Part shown: piece after piece, positions 47,789-55,463 of the stretch
Position numbering within the stretch: position 1 is the stretch's first letter
How the letters are laid out: each line of letters begins with the position of its first letter
DNA from: Leptospira sp.
GTDB taxonomy: Bacteria; Spirochaetota; Leptospiria; Leptospirales; Leptospiraceae
NCBI GenBank assembly: GCA_009991425.1
Contig: JAACWH010000032.1
Span: 1 to 62,437, forward strand
Direction of reading: 5' to 3'
DNA length: 62,437 nt
Position numbers and translations under genes: made by a program
The notes under the pieces: generated by a model
Told to the model about the DNA's origin: nothing
Databases searched by the model: none
Seen by the model: only the letters and a program-made list of their open reading frames with translations

Positions 47789-48976
47789 TTAGATTTTCTC
47801 AGGTTGGTATTCGGGACGCGAGATTCTTTCATTGAGGGAAACAGGAAGATCAATTATTATGTTTGTATGATTGTCTACAATCTTAGTCAAAATGGAACCA
47901 TTGTGTTCAGCAACAATCCCCATACTTAAATAATAGCCTAAATCTGAAGTTGAATAATTTTGGTCATTTTGATTGTATAGTTTGTTTATATCAATATCTG
48001 GGTTTTCTGGAATATAAATACCTGAATTTTCAAAGATCAATTGGACATAGTCCTCATTTTCTTTTGATTTTTTTTTAATTTTTATTTGGATATATTTATT
48101 TGCATTATCTCTTTTAGCTAATACGGAACTTCTGCAACAACTTATTAAATTTAAAATAATTTGTTTAATTTTTTGTGAATTGCAAAAGACCTTAGGAAGA
48201 TCTTCTTCTAGGATTAGATCTATGCTAATATTATCTCGAATCAATAATTGTTTGAAAAGAGCTAGCGAATCTTGCATTAATTCTTCAATATAAATCCAAT
48301 TTGAAAAATCTTTATCTTCCCTTGAATAATTCATGAGATTTTTTACAACGGTTGAGATTCTTTCCGATTCAATTCGAATCACTTCAAAATACTTTTTCAT
48401 TTTGGGATTGTTGATCTTTAAGGCATCTTCTTCCCCTAAAATAGAGAAATTTATGATACTCATTAATGGATTATTGATTTCATGAGAGATGCCAGATGAA
48501 AGTAAACCTATAGATTCTAGCTTTTGGCTCTCAAATAAACGATGTTGAATGTCCTTGAAGCTTTGGATGGATTTGTTCTTGTAAATCGCCATCTCAATTG
48601 CTATAAAAAGTTCCCGACCATGAAAAGGTTTTATTAAATAACCAAATGGATCCGTAATTTTTGCACGGCTGAGTGTTGCCTGATCTGAATAAGCTGTTAA
48701 ATATATTATAGGGACGTTGGAAGTTTTATGAATTTTTTCAGCAGTTTCTACCCCATCCATTCCACTTCCTAACATAATGTCCATTAGAATAATATCTGGA
48801 TTCCAGGTTGAAAAAACAGTTAAGGCATTTTCTCCAGAATTAGAATATTCTGTTAAGTAGCCTATTTTTTGCAAAGAGTTGCAGATATTTATTGCGATAA
48901 TTATTTCATCCTCAACAACTAAAACTTTAACTTGTTTGGATGAGATAGTATCTTTATTCTCTTGCATCTGCCTCAA
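47789..48976 (-). CDS. Receiver-histidine kinase hybrid with a degraded ATP-binding domain
   Basis: A soluble signalling protein with an N-terminal receiver domain (VEDE, phospho-acceptor Asp66 in LMDIML, Thr94, Lys116) followed by a dimerisation domain with His165 in SGISHEINNPL. The HATPase region that follows is poorly conserved: the N-box reads NLISCCRSS with Cys280 where the metal-binding Asn should be, the G1 box DNGIGIPE is NSGIYIPE, and the G2 glycines are mostly gone. Own kinase activity is doubtful. A phosphate relay or phosphatase role through Asp66 and His165 remains possible. The start is TTG at 48976, or ATG three codons later with GAGG before it. Confidence 0.8.
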   Translation of the reverse strand: MRQMQENKDTISSKQVKVLVVEDEIIIAINICNSLQKIGYLTEYSNSGENALTVFSTWNPDIILMDIMLGSGMDGVETAEKIHKTSNVPIIYLTAYSDQATLSRAKITDPFGYLIKPFHGRELFIAIEMAIYKNKSIQSFKDIQHRLFESQKLESIGLLSSGISHEINNPLMSIINFSILGEEDALKINNPKMKKYFEVIRIESERISTVVKNLMNYSREDKDFSNWIYIEELMQDSLALFKQLLIRDNISIDLILEEDLPKVFCNSQKIKQIILNLISCCRSSVLAKRDNANKYIQIKIKKKSKENEDYVQLIFENSGIYIPENPDIDINKLYNQNDQNYSTSDLGYYLSMGIVAEHNGSILTKIVDNHTNIIIDLPVSLNERISRPEYQPEKI

Positions 48977-49153
48977 TATTTAAGAGATTCTTTTCTTTGT
49001 CATTCAAATTCTTGGTAGCTGATTTGAATTTCCTAAAAAAGATAAATAAATGTCCTAAAACGCTATTTAATTTAGTATGAAAATAAATTAACAAACAAAA
49101 TCATTTGACGAATTCGAATAATGCTTCAAAATTTCCCCTAAGGAGTTCTTTTC

Positions 49154-49741
49154 ATGCTTTTGAAACATTTTTCCATATTTCTAACTATCTTAATCTTACT
49201 AGGTGCAATCAATTGCAAGAGCAAAGATACTCAAACTGAGAATCCTAGCGTTGAAGACAAAGAGGCATCCGATACTAATTCTGAAAATCGAAATTATTCT
49301 GATATGAGTTCCTCTGACCCTGAGGAAAAATCCCAAGGACCAAATTTAAAATCAACTATGAAAGGTTGTATTAAAGGTGATTGTGTGAATGGCTTTGGCG
49401 TGTATGTTTATGAAAACGGTGATACGTATACTGGTAATTTTAAAGATGATATGAGAGAGGGTGATGGTGGATTTCTCTACAATGATGGAGAAACTTTCAA
49501 GGGAAAATATGTAAAAGATTTTAGAGATGGAAAAGGAATTTATACTTTCTCTAATGGTGATAAATTTGCTGGTGATTTCAAAAACGGTGAGATAACAGGT
49601 CCAGGTGTTTATACTTTTAAAAATGGTAAAGTTCTAACTGGTAATTTTACAGGAAATGGTTCAACGGGTTCTGGAACCTTAGTTGATAATGGTAAGACAA
49701 GAAATTGTAAAATTGAAAATCGTAAATTAACCTGCGAATAA
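49154..49741 (+). CDS. MORN-repeat lipoprotein
   Basis: Probably lipidated at Cys21 (GAINC). An acidic Ser/Glu-rich linker (residues 22-65) is followed by four MORN repeats of about 23 residues: a YENGDTYTGNFKDDMREG unit, then units with YNDGETFKGKY, SNGDKFAGDFKNG and KNGKVLTGNFTGNG. The end carries a Cys pair. MORN repeats form an elongated beta-sheet used for protein or lipid contact. AAGGAG lies eight bases before the ATG. A strong terminator follows within ten bases. It is divergent from the receiver-kinase gene across 177 bases. Confidence 0.85.
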   Translation: MLLKHFSIFLTILILLGAINCKSKDTQTENPSVEDKEASDTNSENRNYSDMSSSDPEEKSQGPNLKSTMKGCIKGDCVNGFGVYVYENGDTYTGNFKDDMREGDGGFLYNDGETFKGKYVKDFRDGKGIYTFSNGDKFAGDFKNGEITGPGVYTFKNGKVLTGNFTGNGSTGSGTLVDNGKTRNCKIENRKLTCE

Positions 49742-49747
49742 AAAAAT

Positions 49748-49773
49748 AAGCACTCTTAATCAGTGCTTTTTTT
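49748..49773. terminator. Two-way terminator after the MORN lipoprotein gene
   Basis: AAGCACT (49748-49754) pairs with AGTGCTT (49762-49768). On the plus strand it runs into seven T residues, and on the minus strand it is followed by TTATTTTTTT. It can therefore stop transcription from the MORN gene and from the convergent M48 protease gene. Confidence 0.8.
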
Positions 49774-49779
49774 AAGAAT

Positions 49780-49815
49780 AACCGTTTGTTGCTATAACTG
49801 GACAAACGGTTTTTT
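49780..49815 (+). terminator. Second hairpin terminator, downstream of the first
   Basis: AACCGTTTGT (49780-49789) pairs perfectly with ACAAACGGTT (49802-49811) and is followed by T residues to 49815. It lies just before the stop of the M48 gene. With the hairpin at 49748 it makes a doubled barrier on the plus strand. Confidence 0.75.
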
Positions 49816-49817
49816 AT

Positions 49818-50594
49818 TTATAATCTACAGTTTGGCAATGTTCCCTTATCTTTTACCATAGTATAATTAATCATGGCTTGAGGAAGATTGTCTCTCAGAT
49901 CCTTGATTCTTGTATCATCCGATGGGTGAGTTGACATCAACTCATGTGGCTTTTCGCCACCTAAGGCTTTCATGCCTTCCCAAAGTGAGACAGATGCTTG
50001 TGGATCAAAACCAGCTTTTGACATGATTTCCAAACCAAGTAAGTCTGCTTCTGATTCATGCTTTCTGGAGAAAGGTAAAATCAAACCGTAAGTAGCTCCC
50101 GCACCTAATGCACCTGCAGCAGATTCATATCCCATACCTTGTATGATGGAAAGTCCTCCCTGAGCAATAGTAGATTGAGACACACGTTCATTACCATGTC
50201 TAGAAGTAACATGAGCTATTTCATGTCCAATAACAGCAGCCAATTTATCAGCTGTATTGGCGACGCTCAAAATTCCTGTATAAACTCCTATTTTCCCACC
50301 AGGGAGAGCAAATGCATTGATTGCAGGATCTTTAAAAACAACTACTTCCCATTCATTTACACCTGTTGTATCATTGGCAAATTTTAAACTTGCATATGAA
50401 ATACATTTTACATAATTATTTACATTTGCCGCTCTTTCTATAGGCACCTTCGTTTTCATATCTGTAAATGCATCAGCACCCATTTGGTTCATTTCTGCAT
50501 CGTCATTTAGAAGTATCTGTCTTCGGCCTGAGGGTGACGTTGCACATTCCAAAAATAAAAAAAGAAATATCAAAACTGTAATTTTAATTCTCAT
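49818..50594 (-). CDS. M48-family metalloprotease lipoprotein
   Basis: A periplasmic or outer-membrane zinc protease of the LoiP/BepA-related M48 group, thought to clear misfolded envelope proteins. It is probably lipidated at Cys17 (FLEC). The zinc motif HEIAH is His124, Glu125 and His128, with the third ligand Glu182 in RKHESEADLLG. DPAINAFALPGGKIGVY lies just before. The C-terminal STHPSDDTRI is the family's usual end. The 258 residues are typical of the short, single-domain form. It converges on the MORN gene with two terminators between them. Confidence 0.92.
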   Translation of the reverse strand: MRIKITVLIFLFLFLECATSPSGRRQILLNDDAEMNQMGADAFTDMKTKVPIERAANVNNYVKCISYASLKFANDTTGVNEWEVVVFKDPAINAFALPGGKIGVYTGILSVANTADKLAAVIGHEIAHVTSRHGNERVSQSTIAQGGLSIIQGMGYESAAGALGAGATYGLILPFSRKHESEADLLGLEIMSKAGFDPQASVSLWEGMKALGGEKPHELMSTHPSDDTRIKDLRDNLPQAMINYTMVKDKGTLPNCRL

Positions 50595-50711
50595 GAATTC
50601 TCCTAGTTCTGTATCTATGAAAGCAGAAACTCTGGAATGGAATCAAGTAAATAACTATTGAATTTTATATTCTAGTCTAAATTTTCTTGACTTATCTTAA
50701 TTCGAAGTCAA

Positions 50712-50918
50712 ATGTTCAGTATGCACCCTAAAACATTTGAAAAGTCATATATCCGAAAGGACTACTTTGAACAAGAACTTTCGAAGATGCTTTTGGAAAT
50801 GGGTGAATTGGAATATAAAAAGTTGAATGAATATGATAAAGGTGGATTCGATGGTTACAACCAAGCTGTAACTGAAATGCTTCGGAAATTACAGATGAAA
50901 TTTTCAAAAGATTTTTAA
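50712..50918 (+). CDS. Small hypothetical protein (68 aa)
   Basis: A charged helical protein without cysteine, signal or membrane segment. Aromatic residues alternate with Lys and Glu in the first half, and the end (VTEMLRKLQMKFSKDF) could be an amphipathic helix. The family is not recognised. The ATG directly follows an inverted repeat (TTGACTT/AAGTCAA, 50687-50711). A second ATG three codons later may be the true start, as GAAG is better spaced from it. It lies in front of the STAS gene on the same strand. Confidence 0.55.
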   Translation: MFSMHPKTFEKSYIRKDYFEQELSKMLLEMGELEYKKLNEYDKGGFDGYNQAVTEMLRKLQMKFSKDF

Positions 50919-50979
50919 AATCTTTTTTACTTTACTAAAATCTCCAAAAAGAAAATATAGCCATGAGTTTGTATCAGGT

Positions 50980-51303
50980 ATGAGCACCCAAATAACAAAA
51001 CTAAGAAACCATACAGTTGTCCAATTAGATGGAGCTTTAGATATTTACACTGCTCCTGCTTTGAAGAAAGAATTACATTCTTTGCTGGATGAAGGTATAG
51101 ATTCTTTAGTCATTGATATGATCCATATTAAGTTATTAGATTCATCTGGGATTGCCCTTCTCGCTAATGTTCAAAAAAGAATGAAAACGGAAAGCGGAAA
51201 TTTTTACTTACTAAATGTCAATCAAGACGTACTTATTATACTTAAGTTATCATCCTTAGATAAATTTTTTACTATCGTAAACTCTCAAGAAGAACTTCCT
51301 TAA
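50980..51303 (+). CDS. STAS-domain anti-sigma factor antagonist
   Basis: A 107-residue stand-alone STAS domain like RsbV/SpoIIAA. The start IDxx pattern (VVQLDGALDIYTAPALKKEL) and the switch loop LLDSSGIALLANVQKRM with a phosphorylatable serine after Asp are classic. In partner switching a serine kinase phosphorylates this site and a SpoIIE/RsbU phosphatase removes the phosphate. Such a phosphatase is encoded 1.6 kb further on, on the other strand, while no serine kinase is seen nearby. The STAS protein at 24581 is a second, more diverged copy. Confidence 0.92.
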   Translation: MSTQITKLRNHTVVQLDGALDIYTAPALKKELHSLLDEGIDSLVIDMIHIKLLDSSGIALLANVQKRMKTESGNFYLLNVNQDVLIILKLSSLDKFFTIVNSQEELP

Positions 51304-51347
51304 AAAAGATTTATTTTAGAAATTATTTCTAGAAGTAAAATAGCTCT

Positions 51348-52892
51348 CTAAAGTTTTATTTTTACGATATCACTCAAATTAAGCTGGTTGTAAATTTTCT
51401 CATTATTTTTATCTATGGATTCTAATTTTAATTTAGGTACTTGCAAAATAATCTGATTCCCAGATTTTTTGTTTCCATTTTTAAGAATAACAGCTATTGG
51501 GTTTTTAATAATCTTACTTTTAGGAATTGCAATTCGAATTGTATCAAGGTTATCAATAGGAGTTTTGATAGGGAAATTTACTGTATATATTTTTGCAGTT
51601 TCAGTGTTTGAATCAAAATCAATAGAATTACCTGTTATGATTCTACCATCAGAAAGAATTACATCAAAAGATTTTGGATAAAATATTTCATCTACTGGTC
51701 TGTTAGTATTGATAGAAATTTTTTCCATTGTAGGACTTAATTCTTTATCTGCCTCTAATTCCTTTAGTGCCGCTTGGGGTAAACTATTATTTGAATTATT
51801 AATCGTTTTATTTACTTCGATTTTTAAATTCGCCAAAGATGGCTCATTGAATTCATTTGATTGAATGATGTCGATAACTTTAGCTTCTTGTTGAAAGTCT
51901 TTGCTTTCTTCTATAGTTTTAACTGCCTGATTGTCACCTAAATTGATTGCATTTCTTTGGGATAATTTTGCCAATTCCTTATTTTCTTCATAATAATTAC
52001 TAAGTAGCATGAGTCTACGATTTGCTTTTATAGCAATATTTCTATCTTGGGTTTGCCTAGTTAATGGAATATATTCTGCAATCGCTGTTTCATTTCTTCC
52101 TAGTTCTTCCAAAGACCTAGCTTTAATAAAAGATAAATCTTTAGTGAGGAATGGCATTTTTTCTAGTTCTTTTAAAACTTCTTGATAATCTCCATTTAAG
52201 TATAAACTTTTTGAATATAGGCTTGGATTCGATTTCAATCCAGCTAATGATTCCTTTTTAATTTCAGATTCTTTTAAGAAGTCAATCAATAGCTTTGCAT
52301 TTTCTGAATAATGAGTTCCTGGAAATAAATTATAAACTTTATCTAGTTGTATATAAGCTTCTGTATTTTGACCAAGCATAGAAAGACAAAATCCATCATG
52401 AAGCAAAACAAAAGCAAATTCATCAGAATCATTCTGTAGATTTTTTTCTAAGTCTTTGTATTTGTCGGATGCATCTTTATAACGACGAGTTCTCTCTAAA
52501 TAAAAAGCATATTGTAAAAGAATAGTATTCTTTTTATTGGAGGATAGATTAATGATAGGTTTGAAACTAATGAATCGAACAGCATTTACTATAAAGATTC
52601 CTGCTTTCTCGAAACTACTCAATTCAAAGGAATTCTCTTGGATATTAGAATTAAGAAATGATGATTCCAATATATTGATTTTTATTTCATTATTGAAATT
52701 ATCTTTTTCCAAAAATATTTGTCTTAATTTACTTTTAAGAGCCTTTGAAGAAAGTTCATAATTCATTATTTGATCTTTTTGAATATTTAGACGAAGTTCT
52801 ACAAGTTTAGCGCTAGTTATAGATTGAGCAGATATAAAAAATATAATCAATAGTATAAAAAATACAAAAGAATAGCTTAATATCTTAATCAC
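51348..52892 (-). CDS. Envelope TPR-like protein with two C-terminal small beta-repeats
   Basis: A 514-residue protein anchored by a hydrophobic segment at residues 5-24. The middle contains TPR-like helices (for example YAFYLERTRRYKDASDKYKDL and LSMLGQNTEAYIQLDKVYNLFP). The last 115 residues carry two copies of a beta-unit: FDVILSDGRIITGNSI with IDNLDTIRI, and IAVILKNGNKKSGNQI with LNLSDIVKI. These follow a V-x-L-x-(D/N/S)G-x3-G pattern like small SH3/LSm-type barrels. The same unit occurs in the divergent gene at 54434. Its start shares one base with the phosphatase stop, so the two are co-translated. Confidence 0.65.
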   Translation of the reverse strand: MIKILSYSFVFFILLIIFFISAQSITSAKLVELRLNIQKDQIMNYELSSKALKSKLRQIFLEKDNFNNEIKINILESSFLNSNIQENSFELSSFEKAGIFIVNAVRFISFKPIINLSSNKKNTILLQYAFYLERTRRYKDASDKYKDLEKNLQNDSDEFAFVLLHDGFCLSMLGQNTEAYIQLDKVYNLFPGTHYSENAKLLIDFLKESEIKKESLAGLKSNPSLYSKSLYLNGDYQEVLKELEKMPFLTKDLSFIKARSLEELGRNETAIAEYIPLTRQTQDRNIAIKANRRLMLLSNYYEENKELAKLSQRNAINLGDNQAVKTIEESKDFQQEAKVIDIIQSNEFNEPSLANLKIEVNKTINNSNNSLPQAALKELEADKELSPTMEKISINTNRPVDEIFYPKSFDVILSDGRIITGNSIDFDSNTETAKIYTVNFPIKTPIDNLDTIRIAIPKSKIIKNPIAVILKNGNKKSGNQIILQVPKLKLESIDKNNEKIYNQLNLSDIVKIKL

Positions 52893-54421
52893 TAAGGTAT
52901 TTCCAGTAGTAGCATCGTAACATCATCTTTATATTCAAATGCAAAGTTATTTAAATCATTAGCTAGCTCATCTATAAGCTCTTGGTTTGAGATATTTTTG
53001 GTTTGAATGATTTTATCTTTTACTCTTTGGAGTCCGAATAATTCCTCTTGTTCATTGGCTGACTCAACTAATCCATCTGTATAAAGCAATAGTTTATCAC
53101 CTTGTTGAATGGTATAAGTTAATGTTTTATAATCAAATTCTTCTACCATACCTAAGGGTGGTCCAGAAGATTCAACTTCAGTAATTTTAGTATTTGAATC
53201 TTGAATCAATAGAGGTGCATTATGCCCACCATTGCAAATTTCGAGAGTAGAATTTGAATTGATTTTCAAGAATACTGCAGTTGCAAAAAAAGAAGATAGC
53301 ATTCTGTTTCCAACAAGGTCACTTAATTTTTGTATAACTAAATGAGGTTCATCTGTTTCCTTTAGAATTGACTCTAAAAGCATTGCAATGACAACCGTAA
53401 CTAAGGCTGCACTAACACCATGCCCTGAAGCATCTGCAATGAAAACTGCTAAGTTTTCTTGCTCATCTTTTCTTATTTTAAAAAATTGGTAAATGTCTCC
53501 GCTAACCTCGCGCATGGGTCGGTACATTTTTCCAATTTTGTAATCCTTTACTATCTTATTCTTTGGAAGAAAGAGTTCCTGAACTTCCTTACCGATTGAT
53601 AATTCCATATTAATTTCTGAGTTTAAACGGGTTACTGTTCGTACAGTATCCTCAATTTTAATCGCCATTGAATTGAATGACTCACCAAGTGAATCTAATT
53701 CATCATTGCGATTTGTCTTCCAAATAGCTCTAGCTGAAAGGTTCCCTGCTGCCATTTGTTCTGAAGTTTCTTTAAGAATTCCTAATCTTTGGAATATAAT
53801 TTTATAAACATAGATTGCAAAAAGAATATGAAATATGATCCCCCAGGTAGTAGCTATCGCCATGAAAATGTAAATTTGTTTGAGTCTATCTTGGATACTA
53901 TTGAGAGTTATCTGTGTTTCAAGATAATACTCTGTTCGGGATTGAACTGTAAAAGGTATGAGTGCAAGTACTGAGAAGTTTTTTTCATTCAGTTCTAATT
54001 TATATCTAGATTTGAAAATAGATCCTGATTCTAAGATCCCAACTTCATTGATTTTCTCTAAAATTTTGGAAGTATCAATAGTTGAGGATTTATTAGTATC
54101 TACTGGATACTGTGTTAGAATTTCCGCTTTAGAATTATAAATTTTAAAATTTTCAATTTCATAGAGCTTCAATTTTTTTCTAAAGAGTTCTTGCTCTTCT
54201 TGGTTTTTTATCGTAAAAGGTGTGACATTCAAGTCATTTTGAATTAAATTTACCAAATTTTCTGATTGGAATTTAAAGGAACGAATGAGTAAATCAGACT
54301 GATTTTCAAAAATCATTACAGAAAAAAAAACGATATTCACAAAAGCAAGAATTGTATACAATAGACCAATCTGTAGTCTAAGAGAAGTATTTTTTAGTAT
54401 GTCTTTAATTTTAATTTTCAA
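52892..54421 (-). CDS. Membrane SpoIIE/RsbU-type PP2C phosphatase with HAMP domain
   Basis: A two-helix membrane sensor: segments at about residues 17-39 and 188-212 flank an extracytoplasmic domain of about 150 residues. A HAMP domain follows (near residues 213-265), then a SpoIIE-type serine phosphatase domain. This has MREVSGDIYQF, the metal site FIADASGHGVSAAL, GGHNAPLL, and the YTDGLVE motif. The likely substrate is a phosphorylated STAS protein such as that encoded at 50980. It overlaps the TPR-like gene by one base. The start is 12 bases from that of the divergent gene at 54434, so each promoter must lie inside the other gene or its leader. Confidence 0.9.
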   Translation of the reverse strand: MKIKIKDILKNTSLRLQIGLLYTILAFVNIVFFSVMIFENQSDLLIRSFKFQSENLVNLIQNDLNVTPFTIKNQEEQELFRKKLKLYEIENFKIYNSKAEILTQYPVDTNKSSTIDTSKILEKINEVGILESGSIFKSRYKLELNEKNFSVLALIPFTVQSRTEYYLETQITLNSIQDRLKQIYIFMAIATTWGIIFHILFAIYVYKIIFQRLGILKETSEQMAAGNLSARAIWKTNRNDELDSLGESFNSMAIKIEDTVRTVTRLNSEINMELSIGKEVQELFLPKNKIVKDYKIGKMYRPMREVSGDIYQFFKIRKDEQENLAVFIADASGHGVSAALVTVVIAMLLESILKETDEPHLVIQKLSDLVGNRMLSSFFATAVFLKINSNSTLEICNGGHNAPLLIQDSNTKITEVESSGPPLGMVEEFDYKTLTYTIQQGDKLLLYTDGLVESANEQEELFGLQRVKDKIIQTKNISNQELIDELANDLNNFAFEYKDDVTMLLLEIP

Positions 54422-54433
54422 ATTCTAAGTTCC

Positions 54434-55462
54434 ATGAACAGTTTTCGACTGAGTATAACTTTTCTTTTTCTAATAATTTACTCAAGTACAATTTGGTCTG
54501 ATATTGTAATTCTTAAGTCAGGTAAGACGATAGAAGGAAAATTTATAGAAACAAATTCCAATTATACAGTAATCGATAATTTCGATCGAAAGATCCGAAT
54601 TCAAAACAATGATATAGATTCAATGGAAGTTGGTTATTCGGGCATATCTATTTGCTATCAATTGAAAGACCAAGATGAGAACTGTAATGCAAAATTACAC
54701 CTTCTTTCTCAAGGAAAGGTAGTATTAGTTTCTGGCAAAGGTTATTTAGAAGTTCTAGAATTAGATTCTAGTGATTTTCTGAATATCAAAGGTAATATCG
54801 ACCCAAGAGAGGATAGTATAACGAAACATATTCGAACAGGAATAGGATTAGAAATCATTGATGGAAATTCAAATTCTATCAAAGGTAAATTAATTTCTAT
54901 ATCAGAGGATGCAGTCTTAACTCTAGAATCAGAAGACAGTGAAATTATCTTAGTTTCAGACAAAGAAATCAAAAGCTTTTCTTATTATTCACCTGCTTGG
55001 TTTCACTTCCCAAAAAGCGATAATTTAGTTCAAATCGTACCTGGTTTGCCTCAATTCTATAAGGGTGATACCTGGAAAGGAACAACTCTCATGAGTTTAG
55101 GTGCTCTTACTTTTGTTGGTGCCATTTTTGAATACAACAATGCTCAGAAAAGCGCAAGCTCACAGGTAACATATATTCCTGTCGGTTCCCAATTGGTAGC
55201 AACCTCAGCTTTTAATAATAGTAAAAGTTTTGAAATGCATAAACAGAATTTTCAAATACTAACGGCTGGATTTTTACTTATATATATTTATCATTTCTAT
55301 GATCTATATGCTAATTATCCGGAACCAGAAAATCAAACTTTCTTAAGAGGTTCTAGGGAAAATAATTATTTCCATAATTTCTCTTTTCCAGAAAATCAAG
55401 GTCCATTTTCCATTTGGAATTATGGTAATTCCCAGTATTTAGAATATTCTCTCCAATTTTAA
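54434..55462 (+). CDS. Envelope protein with small beta-repeats and C-terminal membrane segments
   Basis: A signal peptide at residues 1-22 is followed by repeats of the same kind as in the protein encoded at 51348: DIVILKSGKTIEGKFIE with IQNNDIDSME, and later IDGNSNSIKGKLIS with SDKEIKSF. A third, weaker unit may lie between. The C-terminal part has PGLPQFYKGDTWKGTTLMSLG, a PGxxQ-Y-KG pattern that recalls a DUF5683-like membrane turn. It also has a hydrophobic stretch (FQILTAGFLLIYIYHF). The 3' end is one base from the convergent VWA gene stop. The function is unknown, but the shared repeat ties it to the phosphatase locus. Confidence 0.6.
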   Translation: MNSFRLSITFLFLIIYSSTIWSDIVILKSGKTIEGKFIETNSNYTVIDNFDRKIRIQNNDIDSMEVGYSGISICYQLKDQDENCNAKLHLLSQGKVVLVSGKGYLEVLELDSSDFLNIKGNIDPREDSITKHIRTGIGLEIIDGNSNSIKGKLISISEDAVLTLESEDSEIILVSDKEIKSFSYYSPAWFHFPKSDNLVQIVPGLPQFYKGDTWKGTTLMSLGALTFVGAIFEYNNAQKSASSQVTYIPVGSQLVATSAFNNSKSFEMHKQNFQILTAGFLLIYIYHFYDLYANYPEPENQTFLRGSRENNYFHNFSFPENQGPFSIWNYGNSQYLEYSLQF

Positions 55463-55463
55463 T

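Noticed and set aside
51304..51347. A palindromic TAGAAA/TTTCTA stretch between the STAS and TPR-like genes as a terminator.
   Set aside because: The stem is short and AT-only with no clear T run; it is too weak to call.
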